Shown here: positions 52,198-60,746 of the stretch, one piece after another | Layout: every line of letters begins with the position of its first letter | Numbering within the stretch: the stretch's first letter is position 1 | NCBI RefSeq assembly: GCF_014636175.1 | Contig: NZ_BMDW01000002.1 | Location: 124,001 to 188,000 of the forward strand | Source: Sphingomonas psychrolutea | Lineage (GTDB): Bacteria > Pseudomonadota > Alphaproteobacteria > Sphingomonadales > Sphingomonadaceae | Length of the DNA stretch: 64,000 nt | Reading direction: 5' to 3' | Made by a program: the position numbers and the translations under genes | Notes under the pieces: model-generated | Told to the model about the DNA's origin: nothing | Seen by the model: only the letters and a program-made list of their open reading frames with translations | Database searches by the model: none

Positions 52198-52563
52198 CGA
52201 TTGCCTCCTAAGTATCGACCTGACGCGCTTGCGATCACAACGACGGCGATAGTGTCGCCTAGTTTCATATGAACTGCTCCATCCTCGTCACGTCCGCTGC
52301 TGAAAACTGCCCACGAGGCAAGGTCGAATTCTCCGCGCGCGCAGCGTAACACCGTTGTTCCAGAGCCAGTGAATGATCGTTACCATGTGCATTGTCATCG
52401 GCCAGAAACCAAGCAAATTTCCGTTTGGGACATTTTGACGAAAAATGTAATGCACATGTGCCGATGTGTTATTATCGGGAAGGCTTGCATCCATAAGGGT
52501 GCCTTGCCAAATCGATCGGAACGATCAGGCAGCGCATCAAGGGCTGGTTTCAGGAGCTGGAAA
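52198..52563. other. 366-base intergenic region between divergent operons
   Basis: The region separates the DUF3237 operon (minus) from the fused acyl-CoA dehydrogenase (plus). It is more AT-rich than its surroundings. It holds one good palindromic site (52372-52393) and a degenerate second (52449-52470) with the exact 10-base palindrome GCACATGTGC at 52452-52461. No convincing small gene or RNA is seen; the short ORFs here have no ribosome-binding sites. Confidence 0.6.
52372..52393. promoter_or_regulatory. AATGC-N12-GCATT-type palindrome upstream of fused acyl-CoA dehydrogenase
   Basis: AATGA (52372-52376) and GCATT (52389-52393) are separated by 12 bases; one mismatch. It lies about 170 bases before the dehydrogenase start and 174 from the DUF3237 start. 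A half-match AATGC follows at 52449-52453. Confidence 0.5.
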
Positions 52564-54768
52564 ATGAATTTCGAACCGTCCGACGATCAGGCGATGATCG
52601 CCGAAACCTTCGCACGCTTCTTCGAGGAAAACAGCAGCATGGCGCGGGTGCGTGCGGCGATGCCTTCGGGTTTCGACCCCGAACTTTGGCGCAGCTTCGC
52701 CGAAATGGGCGGATTCGGCATTCGCGTACCCGAGGCCCAGGGCGGATCGGGGCTCGGCCTGTTCGACGCGGTGCTGGTCATGGAGGAAGCCGGGCGCAGC
52801 CTGGCCTCTGGCCCGGTTGCCGAAGCGATGATCGCGGCGCGCATCCTGGCTGCCTGTGGCGAGCCGGGTGCGGCGCTCCTCGGCAAGCTGATTGCCGGAG
52901 ACGCGGTCGTGACGATTGCCTTGCACGATGCTGCCGACACGCACGCTCAATGGGTCGCGGGCGGGGCGGTGGCCGACGCCGTGATCGTGCGCGATGGCAG
53001 TACGCTCTACCTTGTCGCGCCGACGGCGGACGAAAAACAGGTAAAGCCGAATCTGGCGAGCATGCCGCTGGCCCGTATCGTGCTCAACGGGGGCGCCCGC
53101 ACCGTGCTTTCGGACACTAGCGACGCGCTCCACGCCTTCACTGCCGGTGTCGAGGAGTGGAAGTTGCTCATCGCCGCGGCGCTTGCCGGTCTCTCCGGCG
53201 AAGCGCTGCGACTGGCCTCGGCCTATGCGTCCGAACGCGTCCAGTTCGGCCAGCTGATCGGCACATTTCAGGGCATTTCGCACCCGCTTGGCGATCTCAA
53301 AGCCGACACCGAGGGCGGGAAATTTCTCGTCTGGCGTGCAATCCGCGACATCGCTGACGGTGTAGATCGTGCCGGGGCGGAAGTGTCGCTGGCGCTGTGG
53401 TGGAATGCCCGCACGGCAGGACGGACAGTGTCGCAGGCGCTGCATACCTTTGGCGGCTACGGCCTTTCGACCGAATACGACATCCACCTCTACAATTTGC
53501 GCGCCAAGGCACTGCCGCTGATTCTGGGAGATCCGGCGCAGCTGCTCGAGGAGGCTGGACGCCGCCTGTATCACGGCGAAACGACCGTGCTGCCGCAGGT
53601 CGGCGATGTCTCGGTCGAATTCGATTTCGGTGAGGAAGCGCGCGCGCTGGCCGCCGAGGTCGATGCCTTTTTCGAGGCGAATCTGACGCCCGAGCTCCGC
53701 GCTCGCGCGCATTATTCGTTCGACGGCCATGTCCCGGAATTTCACAAGAAAATCGCCGAAGCTGGCCTGCACTTGCCGTCATGGCCCAAAGAATATGGCG
53801 GTCGCAATGCCGATGCTTATGCCTCTCACGCAGCCTATGCTGCTTGGGAAAAGCACGGCTGGACGACGCACGCGGTCGGCGTGACGGGACTGGTCGGCAC
53901 CATGATCCGCATGTTCGGCAGCGATGAGCTGAAGGACGAAGTGCTAAGCCGCATCGTCGCGGGCGATTGCATTTGCAGCCTTGGCTTTAGCGAACCCGCG
54001 TCGGGTTCAGACGTCTTCGCCGCCAAGACGCGCGCGACGCCCGACGGCAATGGCTGGCGAATCGATGGGCAGAAGATGTTCACCTCGGGCGCGAACATGG
54101 CCGATTATGTGTTGATGTTGGCGCGGACCGACCCTGACTCAGCCAAGCACCGCGGCCTCACCATGTTCATCGTGCCGCTGAAAGCCGAAGGCGTCGAAAT
54201 CCAGCCAGTCTTTACGTTCCAGGACGAGCGCACAAACATCACCTTTTACGACGGCGTCCGCATTCCCGACACCTGGCGGCTCGGCGGCATCAACGAGGGC
54301 GCGCGCGTCATGTCGCAGGCGCTCGGCATGGAACACGGGGCGTCATGGGACAAGACGCAGTGGCACATGCTGCGCGAGGCAGAGACCTTTTGCCGCGACA
54401 CGAAACGCCGTGGCGTCGCGATGATCGAAGACGACAAGGTCGCGACCCGGCTCGCGCGCGTTGTCGGGCACAATCTTATTACGGAGATGCTCGGCTGGCG
54501 CGGGATGTGGGCCGCTGTGGAAGCCAAGCCGCATCATGGCCAGGGATCGATGGGCAAGCTGTTCTCGTCGGAGGCGTTCCTGCGCGACTCTGCCGATCTG
54601 CTCGACCTTTGCGCCCCAGAATCGCTGACCGAAACCACAGGTCCGGCGGCGTACATCAATCTGTCGTATCGCCACGCGCAAGGCACCACCATTTACGGCG
54701 GGACGAGCGAGGTCCATCGCAGCGTCGTCGCCGAACGGGCGTTGAATTTGCCCCGCACACGCGCCTGA
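52564..54768 (+). CDS. fused double acyl-CoA dehydrogenase
   Basis: This 734-residue protein consists of two acyl-CoA dehydrogenase units in tandem. Residues 1 to about 350 resemble the small-type subunit (ASERVQFGQLIGTFQGISHP, GYGLSTEYDIHLYNLR). Residues about 370-734 are large-type (LGFSEPASGSDVFAAK, MFTSGANMADY, YGGTSEVHRSVVAERALNLP). It thus covalently joins the two partners that are separate genes at 19328-21518 and 36831-38982. The start is the ATG at 52564 after AGGAG. A crotonase gene follows 31 bases downstream, giving two consecutive beta-oxidation steps. Confidence 0.86.
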   Translation: MNFEPSDDQAMIAETFARFFEENSSMARVRAAMPSGFDPELWRSFAEMGGFGIRVPEAQGGSGLGLFDAVLVMEEAGRSLASGPVAEAMIAARILAACGEPGAALLGKLIAGDAVVTIALHDAADTHAQWVAGGAVADAVIVRDGSTLYLVAPTADEKQVKPNLASMPLARIVLNGGARTVLSDTSDALHAFTAGVEEWKLLIAAALAGLSGEALRLASAYASERVQFGQLIGTFQGISHPLGDLKADTEGGKFLVWRAIRDIADGVDRAGAEVSLALWWNARTAGRTVSQALHTFGGYGLSTEYDIHLYNLRAKALPLILGDPAQLLEEAGRRLYHGETTVLPQVGDVSVEFDFGEEARALAAEVDAFFEANLTPELRARAHYSFDGHVPEFHKKIAEAGLHLPSWPKEYGGRNADAYASHAAYAAWEKHGWTTHAVGVTGLVGTMIRMFGSDELKDEVLSRIVAGDCICSLGFSEPASGSDVFAAKTRATPDGNGWRIDGQKMFTSGANMADYVLMLARTDPDSAKHRGLTMFIVPLKAEGVEIQPVFTFQDERTNITFYDGVRIPDTWRLGGINEGARVMSQALGMEHGASWDKTQWHMLREAETFCRDTKRRGVAMIEDDKVATRLARVVGHNLITEMLGWRGMWAAVEAKPHHGQGSMGKLFSSEAFLRDSADLLDLCAPESLTETTGPAAYINLSYRHAQGTTIYGGTSEVHRSVVAERALNLPRTRA

Positions 54769-54799
54769 TGCTGAAAACAATTTCGAGGAGGCAACGACC

Positions 54800-55603
54800 A
54801 TGACCGACGCACCGCATCTGCTGGTCAGCGACGAGGGCGCGATCCTGATTGCGACTTTCAACCGCCCCGAAAAGCTTAATGCAATGAGCACGCAGCTGAT
54901 GCGGACGCTCGGCGAAACAGTCGCGCAGTTCCGCGATACGCCCGGCTATAAGGTCATGCTAATCCGCTCGACCGGGCGCTATTTCTCCTCGGGCGCCGAT
55001 CTCAAAGACCCGGAAAGCAGCACGGCGCTCCCACCGAGCACCGCTTCGGGCATCCGCGAAATGCACCGCCGCCTGCCGACCGACATGCGCCGCATCTGGG
55101 ACGAGATCGAGCATATCGAAAAGCCGTTTGTCGTCGCGCATCAGGGGACGTGCGTCGGCGGCAGCCTCGAAATGTCCTTGTCGTGCGATTTCCGGCTCGC
55201 TGCCGAAAGCGCGCGCTATGCCTTTCCGGAAGGGAAGTTCGGCGTCTTGCCTGCGACCAACGGCGTCAGCCGCCTGACGCGCATCGTCGGCCCGCACTGG
55301 GCGCGGATGCTGATCATGGCAAATTTGTCCGCCGACGCGCGCGAGGCATGGAACATGGGATTAGTCCACAAGGTCTTCCCCGACGCCACCTTCGACGCTG
55401 ATGTGATGGCATTTTGCCGCCACCTCGCCGACCAGCACGGCGAACAGATGGGTGCGGCCAAGATCGCGATTGAACTCGCCGCCGATCTGGGTGCAGCTCA
55501 GGCCGCCGCCGTCGAGCGCATGGCCAACAGCGCGCTGATGCTCAACCCCGACTACCAGGCGATCATGCGCGCGCATGTCGCGGGCATCGGCAGCAAGCGT
55601 TAG
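54800..55603 (+). CDS. enoyl-CoA hydratase/isomerase family protein
   Basis: This 267-residue crotonase has RYFSSGADLKDPE, GTCVGGSLEMSLSCD with the first catalytic Glu and FPEGKFGVLPATNG with the second acidic position. It is canonical apart from the Asn/Thr near the second site. A strong GAGGAGG ribosome-binding site precedes the start. It is probably co-transcribed with the fused acyl-CoA dehydrogenase and hydrates its product. Confidence 0.85.
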   Translation: MTDAPHLLVSDEGAILIATFNRPEKLNAMSTQLMRTLGETVAQFRDTPGYKVMLIRSTGRYFSSGADLKDPESSTALPPSTASGIREMHRRLPTDMRRIWDEIEHIEKPFVVAHQGTCVGGSLEMSLSCDFRLAAESARYAFPEGKFGVLPATNGVSRLTRIVGPHWARMLIMANLSADAREAWNMGLVHKVFPDATFDADVMAFCRHLADQHGEQMGAAKIAIELAADLGAAQAAAVERMANSALMLNPDYQAIMRAHVAGIGSKR

Positions 55604-55632
55604 AGCTTCGTGCCTTAAAGCTGACGCAGCAC

Positions 55633-55657
55633 CAGCCCCGGACTGGATCCGGGGCTG
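55633..55657. terminator. GC-rich hairpin downstream of crotonase gene
   Basis: CAGCCCCGG (55633-55641) and CCGGGGCTG (55649-55657) form a perfect nine-pair stem with a seven-base loop in the 158-base convergent gap. No T-run follows. It could terminate either transcript or be part of a repeat. Confidence 0.45.
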
Positions 55658-55703
55658 TCGAAGCCCCGCTTACCACACGAACCCCTGATCGTGTCGGGCG
55701 CGG

Positions 55704-55730
55704 CCCTTCGACAAGTCGAGGGCGAACGGG
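55704..55730. repeat. CCCTTCGACAAG-type intergenic repeat
   Basis: The stretch CCCTTCGACAAGTCGAGGGC followed by GAACGGGATCAGG resembles a short palindromic repeat common between genes of sphingomonads and some other proteobacteria (CCCTTCGACAAG...AGGGCGAAC). It folds into a hairpin with one bulged T. Only one copy was noticed here, so the repeat identity rests on prior knowledge. Confidence 0.4.
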
Positions 55731-55761
55731 ATCAGGTGCACCATCTTAGACGCACGATGCT

Positions 55762-57435
55762 CTAGGCGTCCTTCATCACGGCGTGGTTCGCCGCGACATA
55801 GCCCCAGACGAACGACGGCCCGACACTCGCCCCTGCCCCCGCATAGGCGCGACCCATCACCGACGCGGTCGAGATGCCGGTTGCATAAAGGCCTTCAATC
55901 GGGCGCCCATCTTCACGCAGCACACGGGCGTTCTCGTCGCATACCACGCCGCCATAGGTGCCGACATCGCCGGGCAGCACTTCGACCGCGTAGAACGGCC
56001 CTTCGCTGATCGACCCGAGCGACGCATTCTTGTCGTGATAAGGATCGCCGAGCCACCTGTCGTAAGCGCGATCGCCGCGGTGGAAATCATCGTCGTGATT
56101 TTTCGAAACGAAGCCGTTGAACCGCTCGACCGTCGCGCGCAGCGTCGCCGGATCGACCTTGATCGAAGCGGCAAGCTCCTCGACCGTATCGGCCTTGTGA
56201 AGATAGCCCTGTTCTGTCCATTTGGCGCGCTTCTTCGCTGACGCCATCTGGTTCGCGATCATGTAGTTCTTAACGTACTGGCTGTCGATGATCGCCCAGC
56301 TCGGGATCGCTGGAACCGTCTTGTTGCGCGCCAACATGCCCTGGCAATAGGTCATGTAGGAGCCGCTTTCGTTCATGTAGCGGACGCCCGTCTGATCGAC
56401 GAGAATCGCATGGGGCGAAGCGGTCATGCCCTGCACCACCGGCTTTACCAGATCGTTCTCGGTGCCCGGCACGATCGAAATCTGGTTTCCGACCATCTCA
56501 TCCATCTGCGCGATGGCCGCACCATGACGCATCATTTCGAGGATCATCTCGCCGGTATCGCCTTCGGCCGTCATCGTCCAGGCGGCTTGCGTACCCGGCT
56601 GATACTGGTCGCGCATCGCCTGATTATGGGCGAAGCCGCCGGCGTTGATCAGGACGCCGAGCGTTGCGCCGATGCGGTATGGCTTGCCGTCCTTGACGGT
56701 CACGACGCCCTTCACCGCTCCGTTTTCGACGATCAGTTCGGTGACCGGCGAGTCAGTGCGTGGCTCGACCCCAGCCTTCAGCGCGGCTTGCAGCATCCGG
56801 CCCTGCAAGGCCCCGCCAGCCGTAATATAATGCTTGCCGGTCAGCTTCGCGCCGATGGTTCGCGCGACGAGATTGAACGCGATCTTTTTCGATTCCCAGC
56901 TCTGCTTGATGAAGCGCAGCTTGAGCATGTCATCGAGTGACCCCATCATCGACAGGAAATTGGGCCGTAGCTTGGCTTTCCACGGTCCCAGCTCGTTGAC
57001 GTTGAACAACTCGGCCACGACGGTCCGGCCTTCTTCCGACCCACCCGGCTGGTTATCGTAATAATCGGGCCAATAGGAGACACGGTTGAGCTTGATCCCG
57101 CGATCGACGAGGAAATCGACCATCTTGGTGCCCTCGGCGGCATAGGCCTGCCGCCGCACACGCGTCGCGCCCGGGGTATCATTATGGTCGCCGACTACCG
57201 CGTCGAGATAGGTCGTCGCCTTCTCAAAACTGTCCTCGATACCGTCGCGCTTCATGAAACGGTTGTTGGGAATCCACATCACCCCGCCCGACCGCGCTGT
57301 GGTGCCGCCGATCAGCGGCGTCTTTTCGAGGATCAGTACCGACTTGCCGGCCTGTCGCAGCACCAGCGCGGCGCACATCGACCCGCCACCACTGCCGACC
57401 ACCACGAAATCAGAGGTCTCGTCGAAATTACTCAT
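55762..57435 (-). CDS. FAD-binding dehydrogenase, 3-ketosteroid-delta-1-dehydrogenase/fumarate-reductase-like
   Basis: This 557-residue flavoprotein has the N-terminal FAD motif VVGSGGGSMCAALVLRQAG and GGTTARSGGVMWIPNN, typical of the KstD/fumarate reductase flavoprotein family. Near the C-terminus GPFYAVEVLPGDVGTYGG corresponds to the KstD region holding an active-site Tyr, followed by GLYATG and GYVAANHA. The enzyme likely introduces a double bond next to a ring ketone. It closes an operon that also contains three SnoaL-like proteins (ketosteroid isomerase fold), a luciferase-like oxidoreductase and an SDR. Steroid identity of the substrate is not established. Confidence 0.84.
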   Translation of the reverse strand: MSNFDETSDFVVVGSGGGSMCAALVLRQAGKSVLILEKTPLIGGTTARSGGVMWIPNNRFMKRDGIEDSFEKATTYLDAVVGDHNDTPGATRVRRQAYAAEGTKMVDFLVDRGIKLNRVSYWPDYYDNQPGGSEEGRTVVAELFNVNELGPWKAKLRPNFLSMMGSLDDMLKLRFIKQSWESKKIAFNLVARTIGAKLTGKHYITAGGALQGRMLQAALKAGVEPRTDSPVTELIVENGAVKGVVTVKDGKPYRIGATLGVLINAGGFAHNQAMRDQYQPGTQAAWTMTAEGDTGEMILEMMRHGAAIAQMDEMVGNQISIVPGTENDLVKPVVQGMTASPHAILVDQTGVRYMNESGSYMTYCQGMLARNKTVPAIPSWAIIDSQYVKNYMIANQMASAKKRAKWTEQGYLHKADTVEELAASIKVDPATLRATVERFNGFVSKNHDDDFHRGDRAYDRWLGDPYHDKNASLGSISEGPFYAVEVLPGDVGTYGGVVCDENARVLREDGRPIEGLYATGISTASVMGRAYAGAGASVGPSFVWGYVAANHAVMKDA

Positions 57436-57461
57436 GGAACTTCCTCTCGCCTTGCTTCGGC

Positions 57462-57908
57462 TCAGGTTTGTTTGGATTCGGGCTTCTCACGCACGAGCGT
57501 GCGCTTGAGCTGGCGGCTGTTGAACAGCCATTTTCCGTCCGCTTTCTCATAGCTTTCGTGATAGAAACCGAAGCCGTGGATCAGCAGTTCGCCGCTCTCG
57601 GTATCGAAGATCAAGTCCTCCATACCCCAGATGCTCTTGGCGGTGGTGGCGGACTGAAAGGTGATATCGGGCGTGTGCGAATGATGTACCGAAGTCTTCG
57701 TTTCGTCGAGCAAACGACTGACGTTCTCGATCATGACATCGGCCGATTCCCAGCGTTCGTAACCGTCATTGTGCGACACGTGATGATCGACGTGCAGCGA
57801 ACGGTACAGCGCCCAATCCTTGGTATCGACCGCACGGTCGCGCCGCGCCTTGAGCAGCCTGATCTCCTCGAGCGCGAGAAGATAGTCGATGTCGGTCATG
57901 CCGTGCAT
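57462..57908 (-). CDS. SnoaL-like/NTF2-fold protein (tandem copy 1)
   Basis: This 148-residue protein is a paralogue of the adjacent 57932-58393 gene: both share LLKARRDRA-x-DTKDWALY-x-SLH near the N-terminus and VHHSHTPDI/MHHSHSPEI in the middle. The NTF2-like fold offers a pocket for isomerisation or dehydration. The ATG at 57908 follows GGAGAG; an internal ATG at 57899 is possible. It lies 26 bases before the KstD-like gene. Confidence 0.78.
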   Translation of the reverse strand: MHGMTDIDYLLALEEIRLLKARRDRAVDTKDWALYRSLHVDHHVSHNDGYERWESADVMIENVSRLLDETKTSVHHSHTPDITFQSATTAKSIWGMEDLIFDTESGELLIHGFGFYHESYEKADGKWLFNSRQLKRTLVREKPESKQT

Positions 57909-57931
57909 AGGTCTCTCCGGTTCGTCATCGA

Positions 57932-58393
57932 TCAGGTGACGATTTTGGGTGGGAAAATGGCGCCCGGCGATTTCCGGGTGAAATAATATTCGAGCTTCCG
58001 CTGCGTGAACATCCAGCGGTCGCCGCGCTTTTCATAGCGCTCAAAATAATGCCCGAAGGCCTGAAACCAGTGGTCTTGCTCGCCCTGTTTCCAGAAAGAC
58101 ATGCCCTCCATCGCCCAGATACCAGTGGCGCGTGTCGGCGTCTCGAACGCGATTTCAGGGGAGTGCGAATGGTGCATGGTCGTCAGATGTTCCATGCTTT
58201 TGGCGACATTGGCGATCATTTCCGTCGCCGTTGTCCAACGGCCATAGTCGCCGTTTTCGGAGACATGATCGGGCGCATGCAGCGACTCGTATAGCGCCCA
58301 GTCCTTGGTGTCCGCCGCACGGTCCCGACGCGCCTTGAGGAGAGCAATCTCCTCAAGCGCCTGTAATTTGTCGAGGCCGGTCAGCGCGTTCAT
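57932..58393 (-). CDS. SnoaL-like/NTF2-fold protein (tandem copy 2)
   Basis: This 153-residue SnoaL-like protein is adjacent to its paralogue. Conserved features are RRDRAADTKDWALYESLHAPD, HHSHSPEI and the aromatic-rich DHWFQAFGHYFERYEKRGD. Divergence in the C-terminal third (RKLEYYFTRKSPG) suggests different ligands for the two copies. It starts 10 bases after the luciferase-like gene. Confidence 0.78.
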   Translation of the reverse strand: MNALTGLDKLQALEEIALLKARRDRAADTKDWALYESLHAPDHVSENGDYGRWTTATEMIANVAKSMEHLTTMHHSHSPEIAFETPTRATGIWAMEGMSFWKQGEQDHWFQAFGHYFERYEKRGDRWMFTQRKLEYYFTRKSPGAIFPPKIVT

Positions 58394-58403
58394 CGCGGTC
58401 AGC

Positions 58404-59315
58404 TCAATCCTTCAGCTTCGCGGAAATTTCCCGGCCGAACCAGTCGACGCTTTCGACGAACTGCTGACGGCTCGAATGGGGGACTTCGACCATCGTCCAG
58501 GTCACGCCCACTGCGGCCAGCTCATTGACCGATGCGATATAGCGCTCGGCATTGTCGGCGGTCAGTGCCTTCACTTTCACCTTGGCACCGATCGCTACGT
58601 CGAACGGTCCGCTACGCCCGGCTTCCGCGCGCATCGCGTCGATCTGCTTGATAGCTTCGCCCAACTGTTCGACCGTTTGAATGCCCGATTCCTGATTGGC
58701 CGCCGTCATCGTCGGGGCGGCGAAGAACGGCGACCAGCCATCCCCGCGCAGTGCCGCGCGCTTGATCGCCGCCGGGCTACCGCCGCCGATCCAGATCGGG
58801 GGTTGCAGCGACGGGATCGGACGCGGTTCGTTGCCGACCGCGTTGAAGCCCATCCCTTCTTTGACCACGACGCCCCCAGCCCAAGCCATGCGGATGGTAT
58901 CGAGTGCTTCGTCGAAGAGCTTGCCGCGCTTGTGGAAATCGACGCCCAGCGCGTCGAACTCGGCCTTTTGATATCCAGCCCCGGTACCAACGATCAGCCG
59001 TCCCCCGGACATGACCTGGATTGTCGCCGCAGCCTTCGCGGTCAGAAACGGATTGCGATACGCCATCACGATAATGTTGGTGTGGAGCAGCAGCCGCTCG
59101 GTCTTCGCAGCGATGAAGGCCAGCGTACTGAACGGATCGAGCGCATCATGGCCATTGGCGTGCAGCCAGGTCGCATCGGGGGCCGGATGATCGGTCAGGT
59201 AGCAGGCATCGATTCCTGCGACGTCCATCGCCTTGGCCATCTCGGCCACCGCGGCGCCGGTCTGGAATTCACCGGGCGTGATATTGCCGGTCGGAATATC
59301 CATGGTGAACTTCAT
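58404..59315 (-). CDS. luciferase-like (LLM class) oxidoreductase, probably F420-dependent
   Basis: This 303-residue TIM-barrel protein of the bacterial luciferase superfamily has DACYLTDHPAPDATWLHANG, the GRLIVGTGAGYQKAEFDALG region and PIWIGGGSPAAIKRAA, all typical of the F420-binding branch in actinobacteria. It would transfer hydride from reduced F420 to a ketone, imine or enone, or oxidise an alcohol. Three F420 genes lie about 1.4 kb to the right, supporting F420 rather than FMN as cofactor. It overlaps the SnoaL-like gene upstream (ATGA) and is part of the 60585-55762 operon. Confidence 0.84.
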   Translation of the reverse strand: MKFTMDIPTGNITPGEFQTGAAVAEMAKAMDVAGIDACYLTDHPAPDATWLHANGHDALDPFSTLAFIAAKTERLLLHTNIIVMAYRNPFLTAKAAATIQVMSGGRLIVGTGAGYQKAEFDALGVDFHKRGKLFDEALDTIRMAWAGGVVVKEGMGFNAVGNEPRPIPSLQPPIWIGGGSPAAIKRAALRGDGWSPFFAAPTMTAANQESGIQTVEQLGEAIKQIDAMRAEAGRSGPFDVAIGAKVKVKALTADNAERYIASVNELAAVGVTWTMVEVPHSSRQQFVESVDWFGREISAKLKD

Positions 59316-59797
59316 GATTGAATCGGTCCTTCGTTAAGACGGCCAAGTAGGTGCGAACCCGCCGGATTGCCGTCGAGCATCCAGTTCTGGCGAAGAGATA
59401 TCTTCCAACTGCCGTCGGCCTGACGCGCCAATTCGATCCGCGACGCGCTCAACCGTCCAATGAAAAATCCATTCTCGCCGTGCATGTTGACCATCGTATG
59501 ACATGTGGCGACGGCATGATCGCCGTCGATCACCACATAGGGCGAGGTCGAGATATGCGCGCAGCCTGCCGCGACATAGGCACGATGCCCGGGATCGCGC
59601 GTGATTGCCTCAATGGTCTCGCGGCCCTCCATCCGGCCAATATCGCCGACGGCATAGACGCCATCGGCCATGTAGAACGACCCGACAGCCGCCGCGTTCA
59701 GACCATCCACCGCATAGCCATAGCCGCAGACGACCTGCTGGATCGCCGCGCGGTCCTCAAGGGCCTGAAGCCGCTGTTCGATGCTTTCCATCTTCAT
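59312..59797 (-). CDS. SnoaL-like/NTF2-fold protein
   Basis: This 161-residue SnoaL-like protein has RLQALEDRAAIQQVVCGYGY and AAGCAHISTSPYVVIDGDHA. It overlaps the SDR gene upstream and the luciferase-like gene downstream by four bases each. The start at 59797 forms the ATGA overlap; the longer ORF upstream is a shadow of the SDR gene. It may assist a dehydration or isomerisation coupled to the flavin/F420 reactions. Confidence 0.78.
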   Translation of the reverse strand: MKMESIEQRLQALEDRAAIQQVVCGYGYAVDGLNAAAVGSFYMADGVYAVGDIGRMEGRETIEAITRDPGHRAYVAAGCAHISTSPYVVIDGDHAVATCHTMVNMHGENGFFIGRLSASRIELARQADGSWKISLRQNWMLDGNPAGSHLLGRLNEGPIQS

Positions 59798-60585
59798 CCG
59801 ACCATATACCCCCCGGCATCGCAATTGATCGACTGGCCGGTAATCGTGCGGGCTTCGTCGCTGGCGAGGAACAGCGCGAGATAGGCGATGTCGAGCGGGG
59901 TCGAAATCGTCCGCAACGCCACACCCTCGAGCGCCTTCGCTTTCCAATCCTCGAACGTAACACCCTGTTCGGCGGCCATGCGCTTGCCCCAGTTGATCCA
60001 TAGGTCGGTTTCGATTCCGCCGGGGACGAGGCAATTGCAGCGGATACCCTGCGGGCCAACCTCGAGCGCAACGGTTTTGGTGAGGGCCCGCAAGGCCGCT
60101 TTCGCCGCGACATAGTGCGTCTTGCGCGGCATTCCGGGCCAAGCTGCTGTCGATGAGAAATTGATGATCGAGCCGGTCTTTCGCGCGAGCATCGAGCGGT
60201 TGAGTACTTCACGGGTGCAAAGCATCGCCGCCGTCAGGTCGACCGCGATGGTCGCGTTGAAATTTTCAAGCGTTTGCTCCCAGACCCATTTGTCCTGGCC
60301 CGGCGCGGCGGCATTGTTGAGCAGGATATCGACCTGCCCGAATTCGACAATCGCGCGATCGACCATTGCCGCGATGTCAGCCTCGCTGGTCACGTCGCAG
60401 CGCATCCCGATCGCGCCTTCGCCCGCGGCCTTCGCAGCGTCGAGGACCAGCTCCTCGCGCCGCGCCGACAGCAACACGCGCGCGCCCTGCTCGACAAACA
60501 GTCTGGCCATCACAGGTCCGCAGCCGGTGCTCGCACCGGTGATGATCGCAACTTTTCCGGCTAATCGCCCGCTGGTCGAACTCAT
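59794..60585 (-). CDS. SDR-family oxidoreductase
   Basis: This 263-residue classical SDR has the cofactor motif TGASTGCG, NNAA in ILLNNAAAPG and catalytic Tyr-x3-Lys in THYVAAKAALRAL. The Ser lies in NFSSTAAWPG. The ATG at 60585 is chosen because GAGG lies seven bases before it; an in-frame GTG at 60597 is less likely. It is the first gene of the KstD-like/SnoaL/F420-type operon and is divergent from fbiC, with a perfect palindromic site between. Confidence 0.86.
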   Translation of the reverse strand: MSSTSGRLAGKVAIITGASTGCGPVMARLFVEQGARVLLSARREELVLDAAKAAGEGAIGMRCDVTSEADIAAMVDRAIVEFGQVDILLNNAAAPGQDKWVWEQTLENFNATIAVDLTAAMLCTREVLNRSMLARKTGSIINFSSTAAWPGMPRKTHYVAAKAALRALTKTVALEVGPQGIRCNCLVPGGIETDLWINWGKRMAAEQGVTFEDWKAKALEGVALRTISTPLDIAYLALFLASDEARTITGQSINCDAGGYMVG

Positions 60586-60632
60586 GGCTATCCTCACTCC
60601 CGGTCAGGCTTCGCTGGCCCGCACGCTGTCAC

Positions 60633-60654
60633 AATGCTACGCGCAATGTGCATT
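60633..60654. promoter_or_regulatory. perfect AATGC-N12-GCATT palindrome between SDR operon and fbiC
   Basis: AATGC (60633-60637) and GCATT (60650-60654) form a perfect inverted repeat with a 12-base spacer. It is 47 bases upstream of the SDR operon start and 92 upstream of fbiC. It suggests joint control of the luciferase-like operon and F420 synthesis. Confidence 0.65.
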
Positions 60655-60746
60655 CTATTCCGGAGGGGCTAGCTGAATCATTGGGTGAACGCAATTGCTC
60701 TTCCGTCGCTTGACCGGACTCCGACTGCAACTTAATGACATGACTG

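Noticed and set aside
52449..52470. Second AATGC-N12 site upstream of the fused acyl-CoA dehydrogenase
   Set aside because: The right half GTGTT has two mismatches; kept only as a degenerate half-site in the intergenic entry.
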